A DNA stretch of 64,000 nt from Sphingobacterium sp. GVS05A (lineage in GTDB: Bacteria > Bacteroidota > Bacteroidia > Sphingobacteriales > Sphingobacteriaceae), in NCBI RefSeq assembly GCF_019969845.1, contig NZ_JAHXYR010000004.1, forward strand, positions 1 through 64,000, read 5' to 3'. The notes below the pieces were generated by a model, which saw only the letters and a list, made by a program, of their open reading frames with translations, ran no database searches and was not told where the DNA came from. Below are positions 26,784-36,038 of this stretch, piece after piece (the stretch's first letter is position 1; the number at the start of each line of letters is the position of its first letter). Both the position numbers and the translations under genes were made by a program.

Positions 26784-29629
26784 TAGGTGTAATTTAAACT
26801 TACTGTTGGAACGACGCGCTGCGTAGCTGTATTATCATTGATGTAGGTTCCTTTTACGACAAACTCAAAGTCGGGCAATGGATATCTAAAGGCATTGAAA
26901 TCAAAGGAAAGGTATCCTCCAAAACTCTTCGGTGCCGCTTCTTTATGTTTGTGGATATTTTGATAGTCTGCAAATACACCACCTTTTATACGTTTTATAT
27001 AGGTTAGTGATCCTATACTAAAATCAGGATAGGCGATTGGAAAACGATAATTGACCAATAATGTATTTTTTATCTTTTCATATTTGTAATAACTAAACCC
27101 GCTGACGAGTGGGATATCGTTAATGTATTCATAAATTCCCGTTCCCGCCTGTGCACTCAAGCGAATTTGAAATCCATGATTGTTTACAAAGCCAGGTAGG
27201 TAAAATACTGTTCTCGCAGATAGAATTTCACCTTTGGCCTTGTTTTCAAAAGGTGTGTGCCTATAAGTTATACTGAAATTTTGTCCCCATCGCGGGTATT
27301 GATCCATATTTGCCATTCGGGCATTTCTGTTGAAATAAAGTTGGTACGTTAACGGAAATGCAGTTTCGTAATTAAAGTTTTTGAGGTCATTCCGACTTAG
27401 GCTGTAACGTTTCAAATAGGCTGTTGCAAAATTGAATCCTGTGGAATAATTGTAATCAAGCCTATAAAAAGATAGGGGGATAGAAATTTGAGAGGAAACG
27501 TAATGTTCTCTCCAATCGAACCTTATACTGCTGTCTGGTTTATTGGGTACGCTTGCTGCTGCAATTTGCCCTCTATTTTCGTAGCGAAGTGAGAATTTCG
27601 GAAAATATTTGTTGTAAGTAAGTTCGGCCGAATAAATACTTTTTCTGATGTCTGTATCGTATTCATAGCCAAGCGCAATTTGAGTCGTGTTTAAAATGTT
27701 ATTTGAAAGCCAAAAAATGCCAGGTTTGAAATTATCAAAACTCTCAAAGTTGCTACTACTTAAAGAAAGACTATGGAAGTTAAACGTTCGTCCAAGTCCC
27801 TTGTATGGCTCAATGGTGTAATGCTGGTTGGAATCTGGTGCTGTGGCAGCAATATTGAATATGCTGTCTTTCTTTACAGCATCAGCATAGTAGTGGGAAA
27901 AATAATCGGTTTCTGGTTTTATATCGAAGGTCGTATCTATACTTGTTTGGCTGATTTTATAGCCATTGTATTGATAGTTGTTAAAAAGCAATTGCTTTGT
28001 TTCTTTATCATAAAAAGGATTAAAAGCGCCGAATGGGGCTTTGGTCAGGAGATGTTTCGCTTCCGATTGACGATTTATTTTGTAAATGTTATCAATACCA
28101 TTAAAGTTAGCTTTGACAAGTATATCCATACCTGTAAGGTATTGTGGTCTTTCGTATTGTTGATCGCCCCATGAGGTGATGTTTGTGATTTTATCATTTT
28201 TGAGATCTATTTCGCAGAGCGCAGTTCCAATTTCTGATAAGCGGATAGCAATTACTTTGTCTCCTGTTGGGTTAAAAGCGGGATGTTGAAGCTGTTCTGA
28301 ATCCGCTGTTTTTATCCGCTTGAGTACAGAGCCGTTTTTAAGGCTTATAAGTGTAAGATAGCTTGTGTTGGATAGATCTACTTCAATACAAGCAATGGAT
28401 TCGTCTACGGGGCTAAATACAGGGGAGTAATATCTAGACTGCTTGGTCAGGGTTTTTATTTTCCCTGTTTTCCGGTTCATTAAGTTGATGACACTATATG
28501 TTCTCTTGTTATAACGTGGATCTTTTCGGAGTTCATCCCATACAATATATTCCTTGTTGATGTCGAAATGTGGGGTCAACTGGATACCCGTTTTTACAAG
28601 TTGTGATTCCGATTTCTTATCGTTGTCGTACGTATATATAGCGTTTGTTTTTTCGGGATTTTGCTTGATGAAATAAGTCAAATTTCCATTTGATTTTGGT
28701 AATAGATTGCTATTATAATAGCGATAATTTTGACCGGAAATTTCAGTGTAATTTTGGGCTAAATAATTTGCTGTTTTCTGCTCCCATATTGAGTCTAATT
28801 TTGTGATCGTTTTGTTGAATAAATTGCGGCTATTTCCACCTATTTTTTTCTTCAATACACGGTTGATATTATAAGGATAGAGTGGACGTTTGTTGAGCTC
28901 TGAAAATAAATCTGCTTCGTAATTTGGTGGCAGTTCCGATTTCAGTGTTGATGTCATCAAGTAGCCAATTGTGTAGTAACTGGGTACAATATCCTTAAAG
29001 GATCCGAGCAAGTACTTGTCGAAACTATAGTTCTGTTTAGATTGGAAGTTGGCTTTGATCGGCATTTCAAAAGAGGGCAATCGACCTCTTCCTCCACGAG
29101 AATAAATGGTTTCAGTCAGCGTAGCATCGCCTTCAAAAAACCAGGAAGGAACTGTAAGTCCATAATAAGCCAAGGCCAATTGTTCGAAAAAGGGAGCTCT
29201 TAATTTACCTGTCAATTTGTCAAACTGGTTAACATGTCTAGACTCATGGAGGATCAGATTGGGTAACCAAGTTTGATTATCGGGTTCGGCTCCAGCAGTG
29301 CTATATAGCTCGGATTTTCGAGGAGATAACTGTACAAAACCGTTTGTCTGTAGGTTCGTATTGTGTATAATGAAGGGGATCTGTCGCGGCGTTATTCTGT
29401 AATTTCTACTTGTTGTGCGCAAAGAGTTTTGGACCTGATTTGCTAGGGTAGGGGCTTTACCTTTCATCTCTTCAGGGAAAATGAGTTTAAAATTTGGTGT
29501 CTCGATTTTAAACCATTTCTGACTTAAGGGGGCTTGACTATCTTCAAAAAATTGTGCAAATGTTTTTTTTGAAGATATAGTTGATATTAATACTATTAAT
29601 GTATTGAAAATTATATTTTTATATTTCAT
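26780..29629 (-). CDS. Exported protein with metallopeptidase-like, TolB-like and barrel regions
   Basis: A 949-aa protein with a signal peptide ending near FAQ (residue 26). Region 40-260 resembles a gluzincin peptidase: HESRH at 128-132 fits HExxH, and EGDATLTE at 167-174 could give the third ligand. Region about 290-590 has repeats of TolB/WD40-type strands (NRKTGKIKTLTKQSRYYSPVFSP, split by motif). The last third (about 640-949) is rich in alternating aromatic strands and ends in LNYTY, like an outer-membrane barrel. No known protein with this full order comes to mind. It is likely an outer-membrane protein with a periplasmic or surface peptidase-like head. Confidence 0.72.
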   Translation of the reverse strand: MKYKNIIFNTLIVLISTISSKKTFAQFFEDSQAPLSQKWFKIETPNFKLIFPEEMKGKAPTLANQVQNSLRTTSRNYRITPRQIPFIIHNTNLQTNGFVQLSPRKSELYSTAGAEPDNQTWLPNLILHESRHVNQFDKLTGKLRAPFFEQLALAYYGLTVPSWFFEGDATLTETIYSRGGRGRLPSFEMPIKANFQSKQNYSFDKYLLGSFKDIVPSYYTIGYLMTSTLKSELPPNYEADLFSELNKRPLYPYNINRVLKKKIGGNSRNLFNKTITKLDSIWEQKTANYLAQNYTEISGQNYRYYNSNLLPKSNGNLTYFIKQNPEKTNAIYTYDNDKKSESQLVKTGIQLTPHFDINKEYIVWDELRKDPRYNKRTYSVINLMNRKTGKIKTLTKQSRYYSPVFSPVDESIACIEVDLSNTSYLTLISLKNGSVLKRIKTADSEQLQHPAFNPTGDKVIAIRLSEIGTALCEIDLKNDKITNITSWGDQQYERPQYLTGMDILVKANFNGIDNIYKINRQSEAKHLLTKAPFGAFNPFYDKETKQLLFNNYQYNGYKISQTSIDTTFDIKPETDYFSHYYADAVKKDSIFNIAATAPDSNQHYTIEPYKGLGRTFNFHSLSLSSSNFESFDNFKPGIFWLSNNILNTTQIALGYEYDTDIRKSIYSAELTYNKYFPKFSLRYENRGQIAAASVPNKPDSSIRFDWREHYVSSQISIPLSFYRLDYNYSTGFNFATAYLKRYSLSRNDLKNFNYETAFPLTYQLYFNRNARMANMDQYPRWGQNFSITYRHTPFENKAKGEILSARTVFYLPGFVNNHGFQIRLSAQAGTGIYEYINDIPLVSGFSYYKYEKIKNTLLVNYRFPIAYPDFSIGSLTYIKRIKGGVFADYQNIHKHKEAAPKSFGGYLSFDFNAFRYPLPDFEFVVKGTYINDNTATQRVVPTVSLNYTY

Positions 29630-30273
29630 ATATATGGCTAATTTATGAATTGCTATTTTTTTTAGCTAGATATTTTGATTTTATATAAATCTTATGTTTT
29701 TAATAAGTTATTAAATATGTTGATTTATATATAGTTATGATTTTATTATGTTTGTGTTTTTTGTTGTTTATTTATTGCTTTTAGTTTGTTTTAAATGCTT
29801 GCTTTGGCTGTAGAAATTCGTTATTCAACTGGAAACAAGCACGTGACGAATATACTCAAATATTCAGCTATAAGTTAGCCGCTGCTGAAAAATATTTGGA
29901 CATTTTTTATGCGTACGAATTTTATGCTTACGAAAGGGAGAAGGTTTTTTATGGGAAAAGCGAGGTGTGCAGATAATTTCTTTTTTACTTTTTTTTAGTA
30001 AAGATGATGGTCGAGCTATGGTGTTCTTATGATGGGTCGTTTTATCTGTTTTTTTTATCGGATCGTGGTGCACAGGATGGAATATGTAGTAGTGACAAAA
30101 TGTCTTATTTTGGAAAACGGATAATCGGCTGTTCGTTCATTGAAGATAAAATATGAATGAAGTTTTATGGTCTTTTTATTATTTATTTTTTTATTCAGAA
30201 TTTACTTTAAAAAAGCGATTTTTGTAACATATAATTTTGTACCGATGTAGGATTTTAAAATCGAAAGGAAGAT
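29630..30273. other. 640-bp AT-rich spacer, no gene seen
   Basis: This stretch between divergent genes is very AT-rich near 29640-29780, with long T runs. A 69-codon minus-strand frame (29864-30073) is basic and His/Lys-rich with no family look, so I do not call it. It must contain the promoters of the 949-aa gene and mgtE, but none is unambiguous. Confidence 0.5.
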
Positions 30274-31650
30274 ATGGAAGAACTGGAAATGCAGGTAAGT
30301 CAAATAGAACAATTGATAGCGAATGGTGATTTTGTTGGGCTGGAAGAATTTCTAAATGAATTGAATATTTCTGAGGTAGAGGAGTTGATTGATGAGTTAC
30401 CCGAACATGGTTCACTCTTTATAGAATCCTTAAATTTGAACCGTGCTGTAAACGTTTTTCGGATCCTTGATTTTCCCACTCAAAATCGGATTTTTAAAAA
30501 GCTTTCTAAGGCTAAAATAAGTGCTTTAATTAACGAATTGCCGCCTGATGATCGGACCTCTTTTTTCTCCGAAATGAAGGATGATATAAAGCATTTAATA
30601 TTGCTCCTGCCGCCAAAGGATAGGGTGGAAGCTTTGGCTTTATTGGGCTATCCCGAAGATAGTGTCGGGCGCTTGATGACTCCAGATTATATTACTGTAA
30701 AAGCACATTGGAGTATCGAAAGAATACTAGGGCATATTCGTCGATATGGAAAGGATTCTGAGACTATTGATGTGCTTTATGTCATAGATTCAAATGGTAA
30801 ATTGATTGACGATATTCGTATCAAAGATGTGCTGATGGCAGAGCCCGAAACAATTGTGGGTGATCTCATCGATTATCGATTAATTTCTTTGAATGCCTAT
30901 GACCCACAGGAGGAAGCAATTAATATTTTCCGTATGAATAATAGGGTTGCGCTTCCGGTTGTCGATGGACAGGGGGTGATGCTTGGGATCATTACAGTAG
31001 ATGATATCTTGTGGGTGGCCAATGAAGAGTATACCGAGGATATGCAACGTATTGGTGGTACAGAGGCTTTGGATGAACCTTATTTGGATGTTTCCATCAA
31101 AAATCTTGTTAAGAAACGCGCGGGCTGGTTGATTGTTTTATTTCTAGGGCAATTATTGACAGCAACGGTCATCGAACATTTTGAGGAGCAAATGGCGAGT
31201 GCAATCATGCTATTTGCGTTAATGCCGGTGATTATTTCCAGTGGTGGTAATAGCGGTTCGCAGGCTTCTACATTAATTATACAAGCGATGGCATTAGGGG
31301 AGGTAACTCTTTCGGATTGGTGGCGGGTAATGCGAAGGGAGATATTGTCTGGTCTATTGCTTGGGCTTATCTTGGGCGCCCTTGGTTTTTTGAGGATCAT
31401 GGCTTGGCAGTCCTTTGCACATAGTTATGGTGAATACTGGGTATTGGTTGCTTTGGTGATTTCCTTGTCCTTGATAGGTGTTGTCCTTTGGGGCTCGCTT
31501 ATGGGATCTATGCTTCCTTTTGTGATGAAGAGGTTAGGTGCCGACCCTGCGAGTTCATCAGCACCATTTGTATCAACTCTTGTGGATGTTACAGGCCTTT
31601 TAATATATTTTACTGTAGCCACACTAATTCTCAAAGGAGTATTGCTTTAA
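30274..31650 (+). CDS. mgtE: Magnesium transporter MgtE
   Basis: This 458-aa inner-membrane Mg2+ channel has the expected layout. Residues 1-130 are the helical MgtE_N superhelix (with LPPDDRTSFFSEM and LLPPKDRVEALALLGYPEDSVGRLM). Residues about 135-255 are two CBS domains that sense Mg2+. Residues about 285-455 are five membrane helices with the pore signature ISSGGNSGSQASTL. Length is normal and the gene stands alone before the tRNA cluster. Confidence 0.96.
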   Translation: MEELEMQVSQIEQLIANGDFVGLEEFLNELNISEVEELIDELPEHGSLFIESLNLNRAVNVFRILDFPTQNRIFKKLSKAKISALINELPPDDRTSFFSEMKDDIKHLILLLPPKDRVEALALLGYPEDSVGRLMTPDYITVKAHWSIERILGHIRRYGKDSETIDVLYVIDSNGKLIDDIRIKDVLMAEPETIVGDLIDYRLISLNAYDPQEEAINIFRMNNRVALPVVDGQGVMLGIITVDDILWVANEEYTEDMQRIGGTEALDEPYLDVSIKNLVKKRAGWLIVLFLGQLLTATVIEHFEEQMASAIMLFALMPVIISSGGNSGSQASTLIIQAMALGEVTLSDWWRVMRREILSGLLLGLILGALGFLRIMAWQSFAHSYGEYWVLVALVISLSLIGVVLWGSLMGSMLPFVMKRLGADPASSSAPFVSTLVDVTGLLIYFTVATLILKGVLL

Positions 31651-31910
31651 TATACGTTCAAGGTTTATTTATATTGAGGGAATCGGGCAAATAACGCTTG
31701 CCAGTACTTAAGTAAAAGAAGAATTATGCTGTTAGCGTTGCTTAAAGAAGGTTTTTAGCGAGGATAGGATAAAAGAAAAAATAAATTATTCTAGTTGGAT
31801 TTTAGGAAGTTGTAAAAAATGTGTTCAAAAAATTTGTAGTATTCTAATAATCTTCCGATACTTGCATCACGGAAACGCGATAGGGTCTCCGGAAAAATTG
31901 AAGAAAACAT

Positions 31911-31984
31911 TCCTGAATAGCTCAGCAGGTTAGAGCATCTGACTGTTAATCAGAGGGTCGCTGGTTCGAGCCCAGCTTCAGGAG
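31911..31984 (+). tRNA. tRNA-Asn (GTT), copy 1
   Basis: A 74-nt cloverleaf. The acceptor arms TCCTGAA and TTCAGGA pair fully with discriminator G, the anticodon loop reads CTGTTAA giving GTT, and the T loop contains GGTTCGAGCC. CCA is not encoded. It is identical to copy 3. Confidence 0.97.
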
Positions 31985-32035
31985 CAATTTAATAACTTAC
32001 ATAACCGGAGTTTTTAAAAGTATTCAATTTTTCAT

Positions 32036-32109
32036 TCCTGAATAGCTCAGCCGGTTAGAGCATCTGACTGTTAATCAGAGGGTCGCTGGTTCGAGCCCAG
32101 CTTCAGGAG
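32036..32109 (+). tRNA. tRNA-Asn (GTT), copy 2
   Basis: Same 74-nt gene as copies 1 and 3 except for one base in the D loop (AGCCGG instead of AGCAGG). It lies 51 bp behind copy 1 with no visible promoter, so the two are probably made as one transcript. Confidence 0.97.
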
Positions 32110-32131
32110 CAACAAGCAAATGACAAAATTA

Positions 32132-32163
32132 TTTGCGAATAATATAAAAATGTACTATTTTTG
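32132..32163 (+). promoter_or_regulatory. Promoter of tRNA-Asn copy 3
   Basis: TTTG (32132-32135), a 20-base spacer and TATTTTTG (32156-32163) form a perfect match to the Bacteroidota consensus TTTG/TAnnTTTG. Transcription would begin near 32170, about 34 bases before the mature tRNA. Confidence 0.8.
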
Positions 32164-32203
32164 TGCATTCAATGAGAAAGGAGTTTCTCGGAAGGTTAAA
32201 AAT

Positions 32204-32277
32204 TCCTGAATAGCTCAGCAGGTTAGAGCATCTGACTGTTAATCAGAGGGTCGCTGGTTCGAGCCCAGCTTCAGGAG
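32204..32277 (+). tRNA. tRNA-Asn (GTT), copy 3
   Basis: Identical to copy 1. It has its own consensus promoter at 32132-32163 and is closed by the terminator at 32286. Confidence 0.97.
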
Positions 32278-32285
32278 CAATATTG

Positions 32286-32311
32286 AAACCGGCTTTATGC
32301 CGGTTTTTTTG
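32286..32311 (+). terminator. Terminator of the tRNA-Asn cluster
   Basis: AAACCGGC (32286-32293) and GCCGGTTT (32299-32306) form a perfect stem followed by T residues. Confidence 0.92.
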
Positions 32312-32334
32312 TTTACCATGCTTATTAAAAAACT

Positions 32335-33249
32335 ATGAGTTTAGTAATTATTGGTACGGTGGCTTTTGATACAATTGAAACACCGTTCGGTAAAACTGAC
32401 AAAATTCTAGGTGGTGCCGGTACTTTTGCGAGTTTAGCGGCGTCCTATTTATGTGATCAAATCAAATTGGTCAGTGTTATTGGAGAAGATTTTGGAAGCA
32501 GTAATCTTGCTGTTATAAAGGATCGTGGCATCGATGTGTCGGGTGTTCAGATTGTTCCGGGGGGGCAAACGTTTTCGTGGTCTGGAAGATATCACAATGA
32601 TATGAATAGTCGGGATACGCTAGCAACGGACTTAAATGTATTGGCGGATTTTGACCCAATTATTCCTGATAGCTATCAAGATTGTGAATATCTTTTGTTA
32701 GGCAATCTAACTCCACAAGTACAGTTAACAACCTTGGCCCGCCTGAAAAGGAAACCAAAACTCGTTGTGCTGGACACGATGAATTATTGGATGAATGTTG
32801 CTCTGGATGATTTAAAGAAAGTTCTCCAAAAGGTGGATGTCTTGACGATCAATGATGCCGAGGCTAGACAACTATCCGGTGAATATTCATTGGTTAAAGC
32901 TGCAAAAGTTATTTTGGCTATGGGACCAAAATATTTGATTATAAAAAAAGGTGAGCATGGCGCATTGCTTTTTGGCGAGAATCAGATTTTTTCTGCTCCA
33001 GCTTTGCCTTTAGCGGATGTATTTGATCCGACAGGTGCAGGAGACTCATTTGCCGGTGGATTTATTGGTTATTTAGCCAAAGTAAAGAGCATAAATTTTA
33101 CCAATATGAAGAATGCACTGATCTTTGGATCCGCACTGGCTTCTTTTTGCGTAGAAAAGTTTGGTACAGATCGTCTCGTGGGGCTTACCGAGGAAGATAT
33201 ACAGAAGCGTCTCAATGCTTTTGTAGCACTGTCTCAATTTAATCTATAG
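32335..33249 (+). CDS. PfkB-family sugar or nucleoside kinase
   Basis: This 304-aa cytosolic kinase has the ribokinase fold signature DPTGAGDSFAGGFIGY with the catalytic Asp, plus the N-terminal GGAGTFASLAASYL motif. The family covers ribose, adenosine, fructose and other substrates. Nothing nearby fixes the substrate: the gene lies between the tRNA terminator and a convergent cytochrome b5-like gene seven bases away. Confidence 0.9.
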   Translation: MSLVIIGTVAFDTIETPFGKTDKILGGAGTFASLAASYLCDQIKLVSVIGEDFGSSNLAVIKDRGIDVSGVQIVPGGQTFSWSGRYHNDMNSRDTLATDLNVLADFDPIIPDSYQDCEYLLLGNLTPQVQLTTLARLKRKPKLVVLDTMNYWMNVALDDLKKVLQKVDVLTINDAEARQLSGEYSLVKAAKVILAMGPKYLIIKKGEHGALLFGENQIFSAPALPLADVFDPTGAGDSFAGGFIGYLAKVKSINFTNMKNALIFGSALASFCVEKFGTDRLVGLTEEDIQKRLNAFVALSQFNL

Positions 33250-33256
33250 ATTTTTA

Positions 33257-33502
33257 TTAACTCTTCAGGATTCCGACAACCTGAAATTTTGAAAATACAC
33301 TGTCTGAATGAGGAGCGTCTTTAAGCTCCTCAGTTAGATCTTGGCCCGCCCAATGCTCATAGTGCATGCCATTTTTCCAAAGTCTACTGTCACTCACATT
33401 ATAAATATAGCCGTTGTAAGCAACCCAGATCTGGGGCTTATCCTGACCATTTCGCAATGCGAGCTGACTCTTGCTATATTCGGGTAATCCTTCTTTTGTC
33501 AT
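33257..33502 (-). CDS. Small cytochrome b5-like haem/steroid-binding domain protein
   Basis: An 81-aa protein consisting of one cytochrome b5-like domain: YSKSQLALRNGQDKPQIWVAY-type start (residues about 8-28), YNGYIYNVSDSRLW, then MHYEHWAGQDLTEEL, where the HWAGQDLT stretch corresponds to the haem-edge region of the family. It is close to the short prokaryotic membrane-free members. I use the ATG at 33502; a GTG one codon earlier is also possible. The role is unknown. Confidence 0.82.
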   Translation of the reverse strand: MTKEGLPEYSKSQLALRNGQDKPQIWVAYNGYIYNVSDSRLWKNGMHYEHWAGQDLTEELKDAPHSDSVFSKFQVVGILKS

Positions 33503-33534
33503 CACGATCTATCAGAAGGCGAATATAGAAAAAA

Positions 33535-34044
33535 CTAAGCTACTTTATAAGCTGATAGTGATCGTTTCATTAATTTCCGGGCAACATGTATCCTCGTCTT
33601 TACAGTTCCAATAGGGATGTTTAAATGCTCCGATATCTCATGGTATTTAAATCCTTCAAAATAGAGTGAAAAGGGGATGTAGTATTCTTCTGAAAGATTG
33701 GATAGTGCTTCGTGAATATCTTCCATCACGAACTTACTTTCTCCCTGGTTGCTTGAAGCGGATATCAATAGGTTGGAATTGGAGATGTCTTCATCTTTTG
33801 TTATAAAGGAATTGGTTTTTACGATCCGCCTATAGTTGTTTATAAACGTATTTTTCATGATGGTATAAAGCCATCCTTTTAGGTTAGTCCCTTCTTTGAA
33901 ATTTTTGAAATAGGTTACAGCTTTAAGGATAGTATCCTGCACGAGGTCGTTAGCATCCTCATAGTCGCTGGTAAAGTTTCTGGCGTAGAGTTTTAATGAG
34001 TCCGATTGCTCAATAACCATGGTGTCAAATTCATTCTTTGTCAT
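33535..34044 (-). CDS. ECF-type RNA polymerase sigma factor
   Basis: This 169-aa protein has sigma region 2 (about 10-75, DYEDANDLVQDTILKAV and LKGWLYTIMKNTFINNYRR) and region 4 (about 108-160, with IPIGTVKTRIHVARKLMKR as the DNA-recognition helix). No anti-sigma gene is adjacent: the next genes are cytochrome b5-like and murB. It may therefore be controlled in another way or pair with a distant anti-sigma. Confidence 0.93.
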   Translation of the reverse strand: MTKNEFDTMVIEQSDSLKLYARNFTSDYEDANDLVQDTILKAVTYFKNFKEGTNLKGWLYTIMKNTFINNYRRIVKTNSFITKDEDISNSNLLISASSNQGESKFVMEDIHEALSNLSEEYYIPFSLYFEGFKYHEISEHLNIPIGTVKTRIHVARKLMKRSLSAYKVA

Positions 34045-34302
34045 AGCTTAATGAATTATAACTGTTCTTTTTAAGAAACAGTAAGTTTATAAAATGCGGT
34101 TCATTAAGTATGAGGCAAATAATGCGCCAAAATCGAAAGGAATGGATTTCTTAATGTAATTTTAAGATTATTTTAAGAAGTGCAATCGTGTGCGTGTTTT
34201 AACCCTGAGTAAATAGGGTTAGTTTTAAATGATGTTAAGGCGAAGTGGGGCTATATTATTTTGTTTTGAGTTTCAAATATGTGCAGATTTTTTTTTGAAT
34301 CT

Positions 34303-35319
34303 TTACAATAAATTAACTTCGCGTTCGAGTATAATTCCAAATTTGTCCTGTACATCTTTAATAATCTGGACAGAAAGGTCATATATTTCCTGACCACTAG
34401 CGTTTTGTCTATTTATTAGTACAAGCGCTTGATTTTTCCAGACACCAGCTTGACCATATTCTTTTCCTTTCCAACCACACTGTTCTATTAACCAACCAGC
34501 TGCTAGTTTTGTTTGCTGATCGGGCATTGCATAATGTGGGATTGTTGGGTACAAAGCAGTTAATCGTTCAAAGGTGTCTGCGGAGATCACCGGGTTTTTA
34601 AAAAAGCTTCCTGCGTTGCCAACGGTACTTGGATCCGGTAATTTTTCTACTCTAATTTTTGATACAACAGTAGCAATATCGGCAATAGTGGGCTGGGCTA
34701 TATTTTCTTTAATTAGCTCTGTTTCGATAGCACCATAGCTTGTATTAATTTTAGGGGTAAGACTAAGTTTGTAGGTTACTTCTGTAATAATAAAACGTCC
34801 TTTGTGTTCAGTCTTAAAAATACTGTCTCGATAGGAGAAATTGCAGTCTTCTTTTTTGAATGTTTTAAATGTACCCAGTGTGGTGTCAAAGGCTTCACAC
34901 TCGTGAAAAACATACATTAATTCAGTGCCATAGGCACCAATATTCTGTACCGGGGATGCGCCGACGGTACCCGGAATAAGGGCCATATTCTCTATTCCAG
35001 CGTAATTATGCTCGATACAATACCAAACAAAGTCATTCCAAATCTCTCCAGCTTTTGCTGTAACATAGACGTGATCCGATTCGATTTTTGACTGTATACC
35101 CTTGCTAGCCATTCGGATAATGTATCCTTCAAAGGGTTTAGTGAACAAGACATTGCTACCAGCACCAAGAACAAAAAAGTTTTCTTTGAAAATTCCTTTT
35201 TTAAAAATTTCGGTCAGTGTTTCATTATCATTCACTTCGATTAAGAAATTTGTCTTTTCCTCTATTCCAAATGTATTGAAAGGTTTCAAAGATATATTCG
35301 ATTGAATGTTTAATTCCAT
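34303..35319 (-). CDS. murB: UDP-N-acetylenolpyruvoylglucosamine reductase
   Basis: This 338-aa FAD enzyme reduces UDP-GlcNAc-enolpyruvate to UDP-MurNAc for peptidoglycan. It is the E. coli (type I) form. Seen are GAGSNVLFT, ENMALIPGTVGASPVQNIGAYG, YRDSIFK with the active Tyr-Arg, NAGSFFKNPV with the catalytic Ser, and the type-I C-terminus GWKGKEYGQAGVW. I choose the ATG at 35319: the longer frame to 35367 adds 16 residues outside the family start. It stands alone, divergent from a TetR gene. Confidence 0.96.
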   Translation of the reverse strand: MELNIQSNISLKPFNTFGIEEKTNFLIEVNDNETLTEIFKKGIFKENFFVLGAGSNVLFTKPFEGYIIRMASKGIQSKIESDHVYVTAKAGEIWNDFVWYCIEHNYAGIENMALIPGTVGASPVQNIGAYGTELMYVFHECEAFDTTLGTFKTFKKEDCNFSYRDSIFKTEHKGRFIITEVTYKLSLTPKINTSYGAIETELIKENIAQPTIADIATVVSKIRVEKLPDPSTVGNAGSFFKNPVISADTFERLTALYPTIPHYAMPDQQTKLAAGWLIEQCGWKGKEYGQAGVWKNQALVLINRQNASGQEIYDLSVQIIKDVQDKFGIILEREVNLL

Positions 35320-35423
35320 ATTGACTTTAATTTTCAGAAATTCAAAAAAATCAGCTATCTTTAGCATGATAATCGGTAAAGATAGTATAAACCGTTTATT
35401 TAACGATAAAAAATATAAGTTTA

Positions 35424-36038
35424 ATGGGTAATGCAGATGTAAAAAGGATCAAAATTCTAGAAGCTGCAACAAGGCGCTTTGCACACTTCGGAATGGCTAA
35501 AACCACGATGTCGGAGATAGCTAAAGATCTTAATTTTTCAAAAGCGCTGCTTTATTATTATTTCCCTGATAAAAACAGTTTGTATTCTGCTGTTTTTGAG
35601 TATGTTATTGATAAAATGATTGAAGAGATCGAGGAGGTCATCGATAAAGGTGGCAACTTTGAGGAAATCATGATGTACTCTATTGATATGCGCGTTAAAG
35701 CGATCAATCAATATTACAATTTATTCGAATATACCATGAAAATGGTCAAGGAGCTTCCGGATGAATTGGAGCAGGTATTCAAAGAATCTTATCTACGTGA
35801 GGTTGAAATCATTGAAAAAATTCTTAAGATTGGTATAGATGCGGGGGAGATCAGCGTAGATGATCTGAATGAGACTGCCCGTATCTTATTATATTCGTTA
35901 TTTGGTATGCGTATGGGGATATTGAAAGATATGAAAAATATGCTGTTTCCAACCAAAGAAGAATTTGATCATATTCTCAGTTTACAAAAGAAAATGATGA
36001 AAATCTTCTTGAATGGATTGCGCTATCAACGTAGTTAA
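35424..36038 (+). CDS. TetR/AcrR-family transcriptional regulator
   Basis: This 204-aa protein has an N-terminal helix-turn-helix (about 8-52: ILEAATRRFAHFGMAKTTMS, SKALLYYYFPDKNSLYSAV) and a helical ligand domain. Its 3' end overlaps the convergent YpdA gene by four bases. Its targets are not evident; the FUSC transporter gene nearby is a candidate only by proximity. Confidence 0.9.
   Translation: MGNADVKRIKILEAATRRFAHFGMAKTTMSEIAKDLNFSKALLYYYFPDKNSLYSAVFEYVIDKMIEEIEEVIDKGGNFEEIMMYSIDMRVKAINQYYNLFEYTMKMVKELPDELEQVFKESYLREVEIIEKILKIGIDAGEISVDDLNETARILLYSLFGMRMGILKDMKNMLFPTKEEFDHILSLQKKMMKIFLNGLRYQRS

Noticed and set aside
27773..28174. 133-codon frame opposite the 949-aa protein gene
   Set aside because: It is hydrophobic but is fully covered by a well-supported gene and has no family match.
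29864..30073. 69-codon basic frame in the AT-rich spacer
   Set aside because: Lys/His-rich composition follows from the base bias; no start signal or family.
31911..32277. Regular direct repeats resembling a CRISPR array
   Set aside because: The repeats are complete tRNA-Asn genes with correct cloverleaf pairing, and the spacers differ in length.
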